In this document: in pieces, positions 28,201 through 39,577 of the stretch
Position numbering within the stretch: position 1 is the stretch's first letter
Layout of the letters: every line of letters starts with the position of its first letter
Assembly: GCF_910591885.1 (NCBI RefSeq)
Contig: NC_063277.1
Location: 1,488,001-1,552,000, forward strand
Reading direction: 5' to 3'
DNA: 64,000 nucleotides
Origin: Bombus terrestris
Taxonomy: Eukaryota; Arthropoda; Insecta; Hymenoptera; Apidae
Notes under the pieces: model-generated
The model's input: only the letters and a program-made list of their open reading frames with translations
What the model was told of the DNA's origin: nothing
The model's database searches: none
Position numbers and translations under genes: made by a program

Positions 28201-28540
28201 GCACGCACATTCCCTTTGGAGGCAGCAAGTAATCTTAACGATGAAAACAAGCGTTTCCGGTTGTCGTATGCGAGAACCTCTACGGGAACTCCTTTGACTC
28301 GGACGCGACTTACGCCACGTCATAGTCACCCCATTTTTCTGCTTGCCCTAATATTTTAAAAACATATTTACCACAGTTACCATTTGATTGGCTAGACGTT
28401 ACACGAATGACAAAAAGAAAGTAAGAATCTTGTAAATAAATTCCAAAGAAGTAGGAAGAAGCTCGAACGAAATACAACTTTGTTTTAGCTACGTCTTTAA
28501 TAGAAAGAGAGGAAGACAAAAAGAGAAAGAAAGAAAATAG
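22211..28540. other. Gene-free AT-rich stretch
   Basis: No domain, coherent splice pattern or long frame. It includes a TA/GT-rich low-complexity patch at 25898-26010 and an A-rich tract at 27892-27931. The region lies 3' of the minus-strand gene at 29.2-31.6 kb, so its right end may hold that gene's 3' UTR. Confidence 0.5.
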
Positions 28541-28549
28541 AGGAAGGAG

Positions 28550-28553
<4 letters not shown>

Positions 28554-28584
<31 letters not shown>
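28554..28584. repeat. (GA)n microsatellite
   Basis: Perfect GA repeat inside a longer purine-rich tract (28500-28590). Confidence 0.9.
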
Positions 28585-28590
<6 letters not shown>

Positions 28591-29224
28591 ACAGAGCGTG
28601 AAACAATTTTGACCATTTTAGTAAGAAGCGAAGATCGTGTAACGCTTGAGCTGTTTCTGAGATTTTATACGCGCAATAATATATGTACAATGAAGGAACT
28701 AGCTTTTAGGTCTGGACATTAAGATCCTATACCGACCCCGACTGGCCACGAACTATGCAATTATACGCGTACGAAACGAACGCGAAATGAACGCGAAATG
28801 AATGCGAAATAAACGCAGTCCAACGTACGCGCCAACGTAGATAACGTAGATAACGACGAATTCCATTGTGATTATGTACCTCTTTCACTGGATCCTTCTT
28901 GTTGCTCGTTCCCGGTGCTTGTGGTCCTTCGCTCCTTCTTATTAGATGCCACTGTTCCAAGAATCGATCATCATCGTCGTCGCTGGCAATCGAATCACGG
29001 GAAACTTTTTCTTCTTACGGCTCGTCCGATTCTATTCCCGTTGCTGTCGTTGTTACTTTTGTTGTTGTCGTGCTGTTTTACCACGCCGAAGGCGGCGGAT
29101 CCGGACAGGATCGTACCACCCCCTCGTGGATCGTTGCGGACGTGGTAACGGGTGCAGAGGTACGTCGGATCTCGATCGGTTTCGAGCCGGAAATCGGTGG
29201 CCGGCCCAAAACCGCCTGACTGTT

Positions 29225-29518
29225 TCACGACAAGTTTCGCTGATCTTCAGCGGTATCGTCAGCCTTTTTCAAAGACCTTTTCAACTTGTCCACCAGCCGA
29301 TTGTGGAACTTGTTCAGAGAATTAGAGCTGCCGGTTTTCGGCGGAGACGAACCGGTACTCTTGCTCGGACTTTGCAACGAGCTTTGAGACGCCCTCGAGG
29401 ACGTTCTCGAGAAATGCCGGGAAGTAAGGGGCACGGAACGGTGAGCCGGCGATGTCAGAAAGTCTGACCCTGGCGAGGTAGACAGCGATGGACCCTCGGA
29501 TTTTGAACATTCCGAAAC
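29225..29518 (-). CDS. Serine-rich small protein, terminal coding exon
   Basis: Encodes the last 97 residues of a predicted 133-residue protein and a TGA stop. The exon starts after TTTTGTTCGCAG, a good acceptor, in phase 0 (first codon GTT, Val). The composition is striking: about a third serine, many SP/TP and RTSS/SQSS motifs that look like kinase sites, and then a basic helix-like tail around NKFHNRLVDKLKRSLKKA before an acidic end. No catalytic domain, signal peptide or membrane segment is visible. The CG-rich, third-position-biased codons contrast with the AT-rich surroundings and support coding function. I do not recognise the family; an intracellular, phosphorylated, largely disordered protein is the most that can be inferred. 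Confidence 0.65.
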   Translation of the reverse strand, partial: VSECSKSEGPSLSTSPGSDFLTSPAHRSVPLTSRHFSRTSSRASQSSLQSPSKSTGSSPPKTGSSNSLNKFHNRLVDKLKRSLKKADDTAEDQRNLS

Positions 29519-31502
29519 CTGCGAACAAAACGAATCGCTTCTTAATTCTTTACTCTTAGTTCTCACGGAAATCGTTAAAAACGTATCGATCGGATGATAT
29601 TGATTCGAAACGCGCGCCAACTCCATTGCATACCTACTACTTTCACTTTCTATCTGGTCCTATCTTCTGCGGTCGACTCGGTTCACAAGATTCTTATATT
29701 CTACACTATACTTTGCAATTTCACGCTACGCGTATGCGCTTTCGAATTTTCCGAAACAAAAACAACGGAGAAATTTAGCCAGTAATCTTCTCGAAAGCGC
29801 ATGTTTCCTGATGGAAAGTCCTCGCTGATAATCTCGCGTTTGAAAAGTTCGAGGTTGAAAATTAGACCGAGAAACTCGAAGAGCAGGCACGAGGAGTCGA
29901 CGATATCGGTAGGAATACCGGACGGGTAAACGCAAGTAGATATTTCGGCATGTAGATAGAATCGTAGAGGCAACGCGTACCGATCGTCGCCCATACTGGA
30001 TATAACACGGCAAACGATCGACGTATTGTTTCTGCCGTGTACTTCGCGAAGCGAATTTAGCGTTGCATTGCGTTGCAGACAAGGCCGAATGCCCTCGATG
30101 CAACGTTACGATGGAACAGTGGTTCGCAATCAAGCACGCCGCATCGAGTAATCGATGTTGCACGTGCGCACGTGCGCCACAACCTCGGACACGACGAATT
30201 TCTCGCCGCAGATTCACGTACTTCGGTTACGCGCGATTACGTAATTTCTTATCACGAGAGTAACTGGCTCGATTCTTGGGTTCGCGCGTGGCTCTACGAC
30301 CGATACGAATTAGCATCCGATCAAACGGTCCATGCTATACCGCAAAAACGCCGACACATGGCCAGCCGAGTTTCGTTGATTCGAATATTTCGAAAGCTTT
30401 ACGAAATTCACTACAATGTCGTGTAAGTCGAAAGTTAACACGGGTCGTTGAAACTCGGCTAAATGCTCCATCGAGTCCAACATACATACACACGTAATTA
30501 TCGGTTAACGCGTTCACAGCCCCATGCGATTTATAGCAAGGTCTCACGCTTACATTTCTCGAACTTTGCCCGACCACAACGACTACGACGATATCGCCGT
30601 GATTCAAAGCGACACGTATCGGCGAAACACGAATGCGTTTTTAAACGAAAAGATTTGACTCGAAGGAACGTTAATCGATGGTGTAAAATTTAGAAGGATA
30701 TAAAGCGATAAAGATAAGACCGGCGATGAAACGTGAGAAGAATTTCGCCTTTGACGCCGGAAGTATAGCTAAATAGCCTTATCGATGATAGATCGAGTTA
30801 TGATTTCGCGATGCGATCAAAGCGATACTATCGGAAAGATTATCGCACGCGATGCGTTACGAAATTAGGAACAAACGTTGCGCAATCATGTATCACGCCG
30901 TAGCAAAGATGTGCCTACGAACGTCGCGTCGCGAACGCGCGAAAAAAACTATTTCCTCGCGAAAAAGTTCTGTTTTCTTCGTCAGCATTACCAGAATGCC
31001 GACAATCCGACTACCTCGCGCACGAAGTACGTATGTGCCACAATAAACGCCGGAATGTTTCGTATCCGTCGTCGAGTCACTTTCGTCGCGCGTAATCGAC
31101 CATTCGCTGCCTGACCGTGAAATTATTTCCGACCGCCGCTGTACGTATTTACGTATCTATATGACACGCTTGAGAAATATTCGTGATCGAAATTCGTGCG
31201 ATCTATGAAATGCATTTCGGATACGGCACGCGTTAACAACGTGCTTGAGTTAACAACGATATTCTCGAGTCTTTGAATATCGTTTCCACGCGATATCGCT
31301 ATCTGACGGAAATTTTTTTTCGCAAACCAAAAAACGCAACGAATGCTCGAGAAACTTACCGTAACGATATGGAAAATCAAATACACATCGTGCGAACAAA
31401 ATTTCGCGCCAACTTCGAGTTACCGGAACGCGCAACTCTTTCCGTTCGTTTCGATTCTGTAGGTTCGGTTTCAGGCGGATTTGTAACAAATAAACCACTC
31501 AC

Positions 31503-31610
31503 CTTTCTACTGCGACAGGCCTGAGGATTGGAACACTCGGAAGATCGACGACTGCGGTTGGTCTTGTAAATGTCCCACTCGTTTTTCATAACGGGCATCA
31601 TAAACGCCAT
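31503..31610 (-). CDS. Serine-rich small protein, first coding exon
   Basis: Thirty-six codons beginning ATG GCG TTT ATG ATG (MAFMMPVMKNEWDIYKTNRS), ending RSRK immediately before a near-ideal donor, AAG|GTGAGT. The donor is in phase 0, matching the acceptor at 29518, so the two exons join without changing frame across an intron of 1984 bases. The start has G at -3 and G at +4. The N-terminus is hydrophobic for only six residues, too short for a signal peptide, and then turns into a charged NEWDIYK stretch that looks like a conserved short motif. The frame stays open upstream, so a longer N-terminus cannot be excluded, although no better ATG is seen. Confidence 0.65.
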
Positions 31611-32650
31611 CTCGATAGCCGGCACTCGTGACCGAGCACACACTCTCTTTCTTTCTATTCCGCGGCAAGTTGCCTTCCTTTTCTTTCACCTAGCACTATA
31701 CCTAGCCGTCGTCTTTCTCGCTCCGTTTTTCTGGAAAGTTCAAACCAGACGGTTCCTGGCGTCGCTAAACGTCGATAGTTTTTCCAAGAGATTCCGTTGA
31801 ACCACTGCGTGCTCTCCCTTCACCAGATCGACGAGACAATTTCTCTTTGTAGCGGGAATTGACGAGTCAGTTTTCGGAACGCGTGTGCAAATTTGTTCGT
31901 TCTGTTCACGAAACGTTTGTCGCGATTCGAATCCGCTTTTTCGTTTAGGTTTTTCGTCTGGAAATCGAGTCGATGCGAAATTCGCGCAGTGTTCGTTTCG
32001 ATCAGATTCTCTGACTTCGATAGAGCAAATAGACGCCGTCGTCGACGACAACAATGACTCGTCACTGAGGTTGTTGTGGTTGCTGGTACCGCTGCCAACT
32101 GATCCTCCCAATCGCTGTTGCTACTGTTTCGACTGGAAAACTGCATACACGTCGTACGCTTTCACGGATAGCTGGTCGTTTTTTATGGTAGTTCGGCGTG
32201 CTGCCTTTTCAACAACGTTCTCGATCACGCGCGTCCGGTCGATGCGGTAGTCTGCTACGGAATGAGCACGCTGCTGCTCGTGTAGGTAGGTGTAAAAGGT
32301 TGCCACGGTGGGGATCACCGGCCGACCCTATTGGTCCATTCTGAGGCGGGACTCCTACGTCACGGGTTACCATTGATTTTCCAATGTTGATACACACGGC
32401 AGCATGACGTCCCGGATTGATTTTCTGGCAGGGGTTCCTGCTGGATCGCACGTATACGTTGCCCCGATCTCGATATATATCTACGTCAACGCGTAGGAAT
32501 GTCTCCTTCCCTCCGAAAAGGATTCGCTTCGACCTAACGAGCACCCAGCTTCCTCTCTGGCCTGTCCTCGACCCTTTCGCTTCTTCCTGCAAAAATCTGT
32601 TTTCTTCCGCTCTCTCAAGGTCGCCTTATGGCAAATTGCATCGCGTTCAA
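31611..32650 (-). promoter_or_regulatory. CG-rich probable 5' UTR and promoter region
   Basis: Base composition shifts to clearly more CG-rich sequence directly upstream of the 31610 start codon and returns to AT-rich by about 32.7 kb. Several overlapping chance frames exist on both strands here, typical of CG-rich non-coding DNA. I see no definite TATA box or initiator. Assignment as 5' UTR/promoter is positional inference. Confidence 0.35.
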
Positions 32651-35001
32651 ACGCAGATACCAAATACGTAAGTACACGTGCGATGCACGTTCATCCATTG
32701 CGATCCGTTTCTCTTTCGCGATATAATTAGGAATTGCCAGCTTCTATTTCTGACCTGTTATATCCTTCGAAACTTTTCATTCGATACGGAATACTACTGG
32801 CCATTAGCGCTGGCGCTGACGCTGGCGCTCGGAAACCTTGAGACGTAATTTCATCCTAGTAGCGAAATGACGTACAACAAACCGCTAATAATCGTTGAAC
32901 GTTAATAATTGGCTGGCGCATAGTGATGCAATATTAAAATAAATTGCGCGGTACGCGATAGATATATATTAGAATACCAATTCTACCTAATTTGCGATCA
33001 TTTTTTTACCGATCGATCGATGCGCGATGATACATGACAAACGTACCATCCGATCAAATCAGAAAAATGTATTTTACGCTGGTAAATTGCATGTAAAATT
33101 GAGAGAAATACGTTTTATATCTTGATCAACTGTTGGTATCGAGTGCACGTATCTACGGTCGGTATCGTATCATCCGTCGGTTACTAGACGTAACAGTAAA
33201 AATAATGGTAACTTATCGCAAGAGTATTATATATATGTTAAAATACAATACAAGCTTTTCCAATGTTTAGCATTATTTACGTGATTGCGAACTTTTATTG
33301 AACTAAAAAACAATAGAATAAAGAAAACATAAATTGTAACAATAGAAATATGGTAGATCTAGATATCGCATATACAGTCAATAATTTGCAAACGCGATCT
33401 CGTTTGTCAGCAATTTGGTCTAACTTGTTACGTAACGACTTGAATTTCTACATTTTTGAAACTACGATGACTCCAACAGTTATAAATAATACAGAGGCGT
33501 AAAATGATCATGCATCGTCATTTTTGTAAAAAGTAAATTTATTTCGTTCGCAAAGGTACAGGGATCTTGGTTTAAATAAACGCAATTCGTTTGTTTCGTG
33601 CTGTTGTTGAGTGACCGAAAGAAAGTATAGGTACGCGATATATTCGATAACTATGTTGCTTCCGTTTGCCTCTATAAAAGACAACAGTACTTTGTTCTAA
33701 CATTTCGTAAATTCTTCTTCTTTCCTTAACTATAAGTAGATAGTACGTAGCTTCGTGTTCGTACATCGGACAATAAAGGAACTGTAAGACCTGGCTTATT
33801 GTTAGTTTCAACATAATCGTCGATACTGTTACAGCGATACTAAACACTGTTTTTTTTATTATTCCTTGGAAATTCATTCAAGTAATATCATCAAGAAAAC
33901 TTTCGCGAATAGATACTTTGAGGACTCGTGTAATCTTGTACTTGCAGTGTTAGTATCGCCGCGATCAGATCTTCGGAAGCTCTCAGACAAATTGCATCGT
34001 TTTCTCACTCGGTACTCAGAAAGTAAGCAAATTCTATATTATCATATTACGATAAAATAGTTATGTTTTCTTCTTTCCTTCATACGCGTATTATAAAAGA
34101 AGCGTTTACCAACAGATACGTTTCGTACGGCGTGTTATAATCGCTTTAATCGTCAAACTGTTACAAACTTTTCTTTTCAACGCTATACTTCTTCGACGTG
34201 GCTAAATGATACTTTATTATATTGCACGATCGCAATATCGTTACTCCGTAAAATCGCTACATTCTTTTCTTTCAATGAAAATACATTTTCGAATATTATC
34301 TTATCATTTAACGACAGCGATATCAAGAAATACCATCTTCTGTCATTTCCCGTGGATCTTTCATAAAACATAATAACTAGGGGGCGTATCTTTGGCACGG
34401 TTAAGAGGTATTTGCAATTGTTTTCCGAAACACCTTTCCGTTCGCACAGTTCGGTGATCTATAAGCTAATACGCAAGAAGCACCAAATTACAAAAACTTG
34501 AGACGGATTCGTTTAGGGCCACCTGGCTCTTCCTCTATACGCCTAACATTCCAGTCTCTCTCTGTGCAAATATATTTATCTCGTCTACGTTTAGTGTACA
34601 ATTACGACTTACACGCTAGCAAATACTATATTAATATCTCTTTTTTGGCACAGACTTGACAATCACACCGATCACAAACATCGAAAGTACTGTAACTTTG
34701 AATAAATAACTTTGCGTTTCTTAGATACCGTTGAATATTTAACAGGATAATTTTCGAATATCCAATCGTTTAATGCCAAGTCGGATGATTCTAAGTAATT
34801 GTTGGTTTAAGTACTTGAGCTATTTATATACACGATGCGCATAAAAATAATGTATTTCCGTATTGAACACTCTTTTAAATGGCATTATTTCCTTAATAAT
34901 TTACCGTGAGAAATGAATTTCATATTTTATTCTCGAATCATACCGATGGATACCGTTCTGTTTCTCGGTTTCCTTATTTCTGTTAAATGCCCCGTGTACC
35001 T
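32650..35001. other. Intergenic stretch
   Basis: No supported gene. A short GCGCTGGCGCTGACGCTGGC tandem tract occurs at 32806-32831. The rest is ordinary AT-rich DNA between the serine-rich gene and the piggyBac-like repeats. Confidence 0.5.
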
Positions 35002-35005
35002 TTAA

Positions 35006-35935
35006 CCCTTTGCACTGCGAATTTTATTTCAATTTCGTTAGCAACAATTTCCAACGCTTTTAAGCGTTTTCTTCGAAATTTACTTTACTTAAAAAATACG
35101 ACAATTTAAATAAACGAAGGAAGAAACAAATTCACTTAACCCTTTGAGCGCTGAATACTCGCGGCCTATGCCGTCCGTACGGACGGCGCGCGTCTAGCGC
35201 TGACGATCGCTGTGGACGGAATACTTTTTCGTTAGACCGAACTCTGTTCATTGACTATTCAAAGCGTAAATCGTAATAAGTTATAATGATTCAACAGCGT
35301 TATTTTTTAGTTATTTTTAATTATTTATTATAAACATCGAAATTTACAGTTAACTAGAATTTGGGTAATAAACTAGAAAACAATAAGCTAGAAAACTAAA
35401 TTTAGTAAATATAACACAAGTTAATAATTTAGTTGCGTGTGAAAAATTCGGTGCTTGAGAAAACTAAAAAAACCAGATGTAGAATTTTCTGACAAGTGGT
35501 AACTACTTCGACGATAACGAGCCACTATTGGCATTTGTTCACTGCCGTAAGGAATGCATTTGTATTTATTTCACACAAACGTAATAGTATTACTTCTGCG
35601 TAGGTGTTCGGAAAAATTGAAAAACCCATACATGCGTGCTTAGTCCATGCCGGGCACTTTTATATGTCCTTAGTCCACAACGATAGCTTTCGCCAGACAC
35701 GTATATGCGCCCACAGCACTCAAAGGGATACCACTTTTATTCGCACTATCGCTGTGTTTCGTAATTTTTAAGTGTATGATATACCTTGAAAGAATGTCCA
35801 GGATGCAAACCTGTTTTTCTTTCTCACGTTTCATGAAAATATGCGGACACGAAAGAATGTCGAGTGGGACGCGACAAAGGAGCTCCTGAGATAAAAACTG
35901 ATATCGAGTCGCACTCGACGCAGGAGTGCAAAGGG
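35006..35935. mobile_element. piggyBac-like MITE (outer)
   Basis: Ends in inverted repeats CCCTTTGCACT (35006) and AGTGCAAAGGG (35935), each abutted by TTAA (35002-35005 and 35936-35939). TTAA target sites and terminal CCC/GGG are the signature of the piggyBac superfamily. There is no transposase frame, so it is non-autonomous. Of its 930 bases, about 590 belong to a second, nested element. Confidence 0.8.
35139..35727. mobile_element. piggyBac-like MITE (nested)
   Basis: Begins TTAA-CCCTTTGAGCGCTG (TTAA at 35135-35138) and ends CAGCACTCAAAGGG at about 35727; the right-hand target site now reads ATAC, one likely mutation site. The termini are similar to, but distinct from, those of the surrounding element. 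The interior contains the 18-base perfect palindrome GCCGTCCGTACGGACGGC at 35170-35187 and is otherwise non-coding. Confidence 0.72.
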
Positions 35936-36240
35936 TTAATTAATAATTTTACGAAAAGATTCTTCTTCTTTTCCTCCGGAATATTGCGATCTCAATGAGG
36001 CGTAAAACAATTACAAGTAGCATTGCACGGCAGAACTTACAAAATAACGGTACACCATGCTTTAATTAGAAAACGAGAAAATATATCTTTAACGAGAAAA
36101 TATTGCATTTAGGTAACTTGTACATGTTGCACCTTGGAAAAATATCTCAAACGATTCGAATAAAAATATTACAACGATATGTCTCCTTTAAACTAACGAA
36201 TGGACGATTTCATAAACAAAACAGATAAATAAACGATATA

Positions 36241-36321
36241 TCGGATTGGCAACCAAGTGATTGCGGACTTTGTTAATATCACCTAATGGCAAAATCCGCA
36301 ATCACTTAATTGCCAAGCCGA
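36241..36321. mobile_element. mariner MITE (inverted-repeat hairpin)
   Basis: An 81-base element: left arm TCGGATTGGCAACCAAGTGA, then TTGCGGACTTTG; right arm CAAAATCCGCAATCACTTAA, then TTGCCAAGCCGA; the loop is about 20 bases. It is flanked by TA on both sides (36239-36240 and 36322-36323), the mariner target site. The arms resemble the inverted terminal repeats of insect mariner elements (GGTTGGCAACTAAGTAATTG type), so this is two terminal repeats without a transposase, analogous to the human Made1 element. Confidence 0.85.
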
Positions 36322-36345
36322 TACAAATAAATAAATAAATAAATA
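36309..36345. repeat. (AAAT)n microsatellite
   Basis: AAAT tetranucleotide run starting just beyond the mariner MITE. Confidence 0.8.
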
Positions 36346-36436
36346 ATCGAATAATTAGACTATCGCGTGAAATATATATATAAAAAAAAAAAAAAAAAAA
36401 AACAAGCAAGCGTATAGATATAGGGAGAGTACTATT

Positions 36437-36666
36437 TCAATTTCGCAATTCAAACGTGCAATTGGAATAGAGGTGGATTCTTTGATGATCCCGCAGGTGA
36501 TGTCGATGCTTGAATCGCTTCTTACACCAGGCGCATTGAAATCTTGGCCCAACGCCGCATTCCAGCCGTAAATGCCTGGTTAGGTTGCACTTGTGGGAAT
36601 AAGTACGACCGCATTTCGGACACAAAAACGGTGGCCCATCTTCCAAATCCTTCAGCATCTTCCAAA
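36437..36666 (-). CDS. lola: lola-type ZF exon 23 (3'-most): C2HC + C2H2
   Basis: The last exon of the array, 75 residues after the split codon (bases TT) at acceptor TGTTGCAG. First finger C15, C18, H31, C36 (CGRTYSHKCNLTRH, RLECG); second finger C44, C47, H60, H64 with a classical H-x3-H spacing, unusual in this array where H-x4-H is common. Ten-residue tail YSNCTFELRN. The GVGPRF linker groups it with the exons at 37.6, 47.1 and 48.1 kb that carry GVxP instead of GKxP. An A/T homopolymer follows downstream on the same strand. Confidence 0.9.
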
Positions 36667-37629
36667 CTGCAACATTTTGTTAAGCACACGATGAAACGTT
36701 TGTCACGCATTTGATACAACGATTGGCAAGACGTGGCGGAAGTAGAGAAACAAGCGTTTTACGGCAAAATAATATTAATGTCGGGAAAGAATACAACGAA
36801 TTCGAGGATCTTACATCGAGCCATGCTATGGCAAAATAAACGTGTTCCTTTCCTCTCGATCGCAACGAAATTTAGATAATCGTGTGAAGATGATTGCACA
36901 CTCGCGCAAAATTGTACGTTCGTTATAAACGATATTCACGACCAATCGCAAAGAACAGTTCTCGCATGCAACTATCAACATTTCTATGGAAGAACAATTT
37001 CACCGTGGAATACATCCGTTTGTTTGACTATTACACACGATTTCTCAACGATGTTAACGTTTATTGAATGAACATTTGGAACGACGAAATCTTCACGGTC
37101 TGCTATTCATTTTCATGATACGAAAATTAATGACGTAATAACACATGTAACAAGAGATCGATAATAAATCGATCAGAGATACGATAACTTTTCGTAAATA
37201 CAAAATATTTATTTTCTTTATCGTACAATTGTGAGTATTCATCGATGCCCATAGTTATCTATGTATGTATGTACATGCGTGTATACTCGAACAAACTTCT
37301 CCCTTGTTTCCTTTAATATATTTTATATATACATATATATGCGTATATATAAGTATATATACAATAAGGGTTCATTGATTTCATTTCGACTCATCTTACC
37401 TATGTTTCATCTTTGTCTCGTTTACTCTTTACTATATTGTCCTGTACTTACTACGTTTACCACGTAGTGGACATATTATAATTTGATGGAATTCAACAGA
37501 AAAATGGCAACAAGTCAGTCTACTATTGTCAGTCGAATATTAACACAATGACGAGTAACCTTCGAGATCACCGTTGAATTCAAGCTATAGATATTTAACG
37601 TTTCTGTAAACTGATTAATGGAAATGTAC

Positions 37630-38018
37630 TTAAGGTTTCTGATGAGTTCTCATATGCAGAAGCAAGTTGTGCTTGTGTTTCGACTTCTTGTGACATATGG
37701 GACACTCGAATTGCGGCTCGACACCACACTCGAATCTAATATGCCTGTTCAAGGAGTGAGGCCTCGTGTAAGCGTTTCCACAACGCGAGCAAGAGTAGCT
37801 GGAAGTATCGCGAACATTCGCGTGATTTCCTCCCAACGATGGTTCGTCTAATCCATTCTCCGACATCTTCCCCGACGCAACGACGTCGTTTAGGCAATTT
37901 CCAGAACGCTGTATCTTGCTGGAATACTCGTTACCGTCGGAACCTGGCTCCTCCGTCGCTTGACTTTCCGCCATCAGACGAAGATACAAGCTCTGGTATC
38001 GATAATACCATTCGATCG
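37630..38018 (-). CDS. lola: lola-type ZF exon 22: long linker, C2HC + C2H2
   Basis: 128 residues. The acceptor AAGTGCAG has a weak pyrimidine tract, but it is the only one nearby that keeps the constant phase (bases CG); a second AG 26 bases further in would break the frame. An unusually long, acidic and Ser/Asn-rich linker (IEWYYRYQS onward) separates the splice from the first finger at C76, C79, H92, C97. Second finger C105, C108, H121, H125 with H-x3-H. The conserved aromatic after the second cysteine pair is Ser (CHKKSKHKH), which may weaken the hydrophobic core. The protein ends three residues after the last histidine. Confidence 0.88.
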
Positions 38019-39272
38019 CTGCACTTGGTGAGTACTTGCGTTCTAGAAAATAGACAACAGAATCAATATCGTTCCGCGTTGTCCGCTATTCGTTTCGTCG
38101 ACGATTCTCTTACATCGATAGTCGTTCGAAAGAGATGAAACGTGAATTACGCGAAAGTGGATTTACACGCAAAGCACGAATCGTGGTACGTTTAACCGAT
38201 CACCGTGAAAACGATTACCTGCGGCTTTAAATCACCAGCTCTATCCTTTCGTTTCCAGTTATCGAGTCTGCGATCAAATTTTCGAAATTCCTGAACGTAA
38301 GACGCGTTCCAAGTGCTATTTAGACATGGAGATTCAACGAGATATCGAGATCGCTTACGCCCTTGTATTACTGTTTGATGTCCAAATATCGTCGAACGCG
38401 GCTTATCTTCAAGATTCTGTTACGTTTCCTGACGTTTTCAATGGCGCGTGTTATTAAGCAAATGTAAAACCCGTCTCATAAAATTAGTTACGAATATGAA
38501 GTTGATTTTTCTGGCAATCGACACAGACACATATACGAGGTTTAGGTTCACCGCAAACAAGGCTTCGTGTTATGATTAAGTAGCACGTTAAGTTTTTATA
38601 CAAGCAGCCACACTTTACTTGCAACATTTATAAACTTCACCGAGATTTTCCACCTTTCTCTTTTCTTCTTTCTAATTCAGTTTATTTCACAAAACGGAGA
38701 GCATGGTCGCCGGTTCGGATACAATGTTGAACAAGCGATTCGACGACAACAGGCCGATAGGAAAGAGAGGAACAGCAACTTGCGATTTATTGGCATTGTT
38801 ATACTTGAAATCGATTAAGATGGTATCGATGTCATTAAAGAATATAATGACAATTGTAATTCTCCATATTTATTCATTCTTATCACGGCTTCCTAGTATT
38901 TATACGTTCAGGTATAGGAATTTATCGTTACGTACTTACACGCTATTAAGTAGAAACCGATTATGACTTAGTTCAGTTTTAGTCGACGAGATCTGATCGA
39001 TCTATGTCTGCGAAAGAAACCGGCGATAAGAGAAATAATATTTTTAAAGCGGTACAACAAACGTATTCTAAAGCAGTCTTGTTGCGATTAACATATCTTC
39101 ATCGGCTTGAGATACTATCTCTGTCGATATAAAAAGACAATTTGAGAATCACATCGAGTATTTTCGTAATAGTATATTCTCGAGGAACATTTTTGTTTCG
39201 CCGGTTAAAATATCGATATAAAAATATTCTAAAAATCATTCGTGAAACAAAGATCGCTAAAGTTTATGCAGT

Positions 39273-39577
39273 TTAATGGGGCTTGGGTATCTTGTGTCGC
39301 CCCTGATAATGTTCGTTTAACTTGTACTGGTGATAGAACTTTTTCGGACACAATTTGCAAGAAAACTTTTTCTCTTTGTTACCACACTCAACCCTTTGAT
39401 GCCTTAATAAACTGTCTCTCCACTTGTACCTCTTGCCACAACCGAAACAAATATTCATCAAGTTGTCATCATTGCGCAAATATTTCATTTCATCTTTTTG
39501 CGGTAAATTCATGCTGGCCGCGTAAGGTTGAAATCCCGATGGCAAACCGTACGGCAGTTGCAACGAGAAGTAGCCAT
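39273..39577 (-). CDS. lola: lola-type ZF exon 21: C2HC + C2H2, paralog of the 40.6 kb exon
   Basis: 100 residues after acceptor AATTTCAG (split-codon bases AT). Linker rich in Pro, Tyr and Gln, starting GYFSLQLPYG. First finger C43, C46, H59, C64 within CGKRYKWRDSLLRHQRVECG; second finger C73, C76, H89, H94. The inter-finger linker GNKEKKFSC is two residues longer than usual and is shared only with the neighbouring exon at 40630-40985 (a related GNKEARNKC is in the 45.1 kb exon), so these two arose by local duplication. Confidence 0.92.

Noticed and set aside
28899..29467. Overlapping plus-strand frames of 106 and 173 codons
   Set aside because: They run antisense to the serine-rich terminal exon and its 3' flank, have no domain, and three frames are open at once because of CG-rich composition.
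29726..30217. Minus-strand frame of 163 codons, Arg/Cys/Tyr-rich
   Set aside because: Falls inside the intron of the serine-rich gene, with no splice sites that keep it in frame and no recognisable content.
31740..32146. Minus-strand frames of 108-123 codons upstream of the serine-rich gene
   Set aside because: Two frames overlap with similar length, neither has a good start or splice link to 31610, and the position fits a CG-rich 5' UTR. A coding upstream exon is not excluded.
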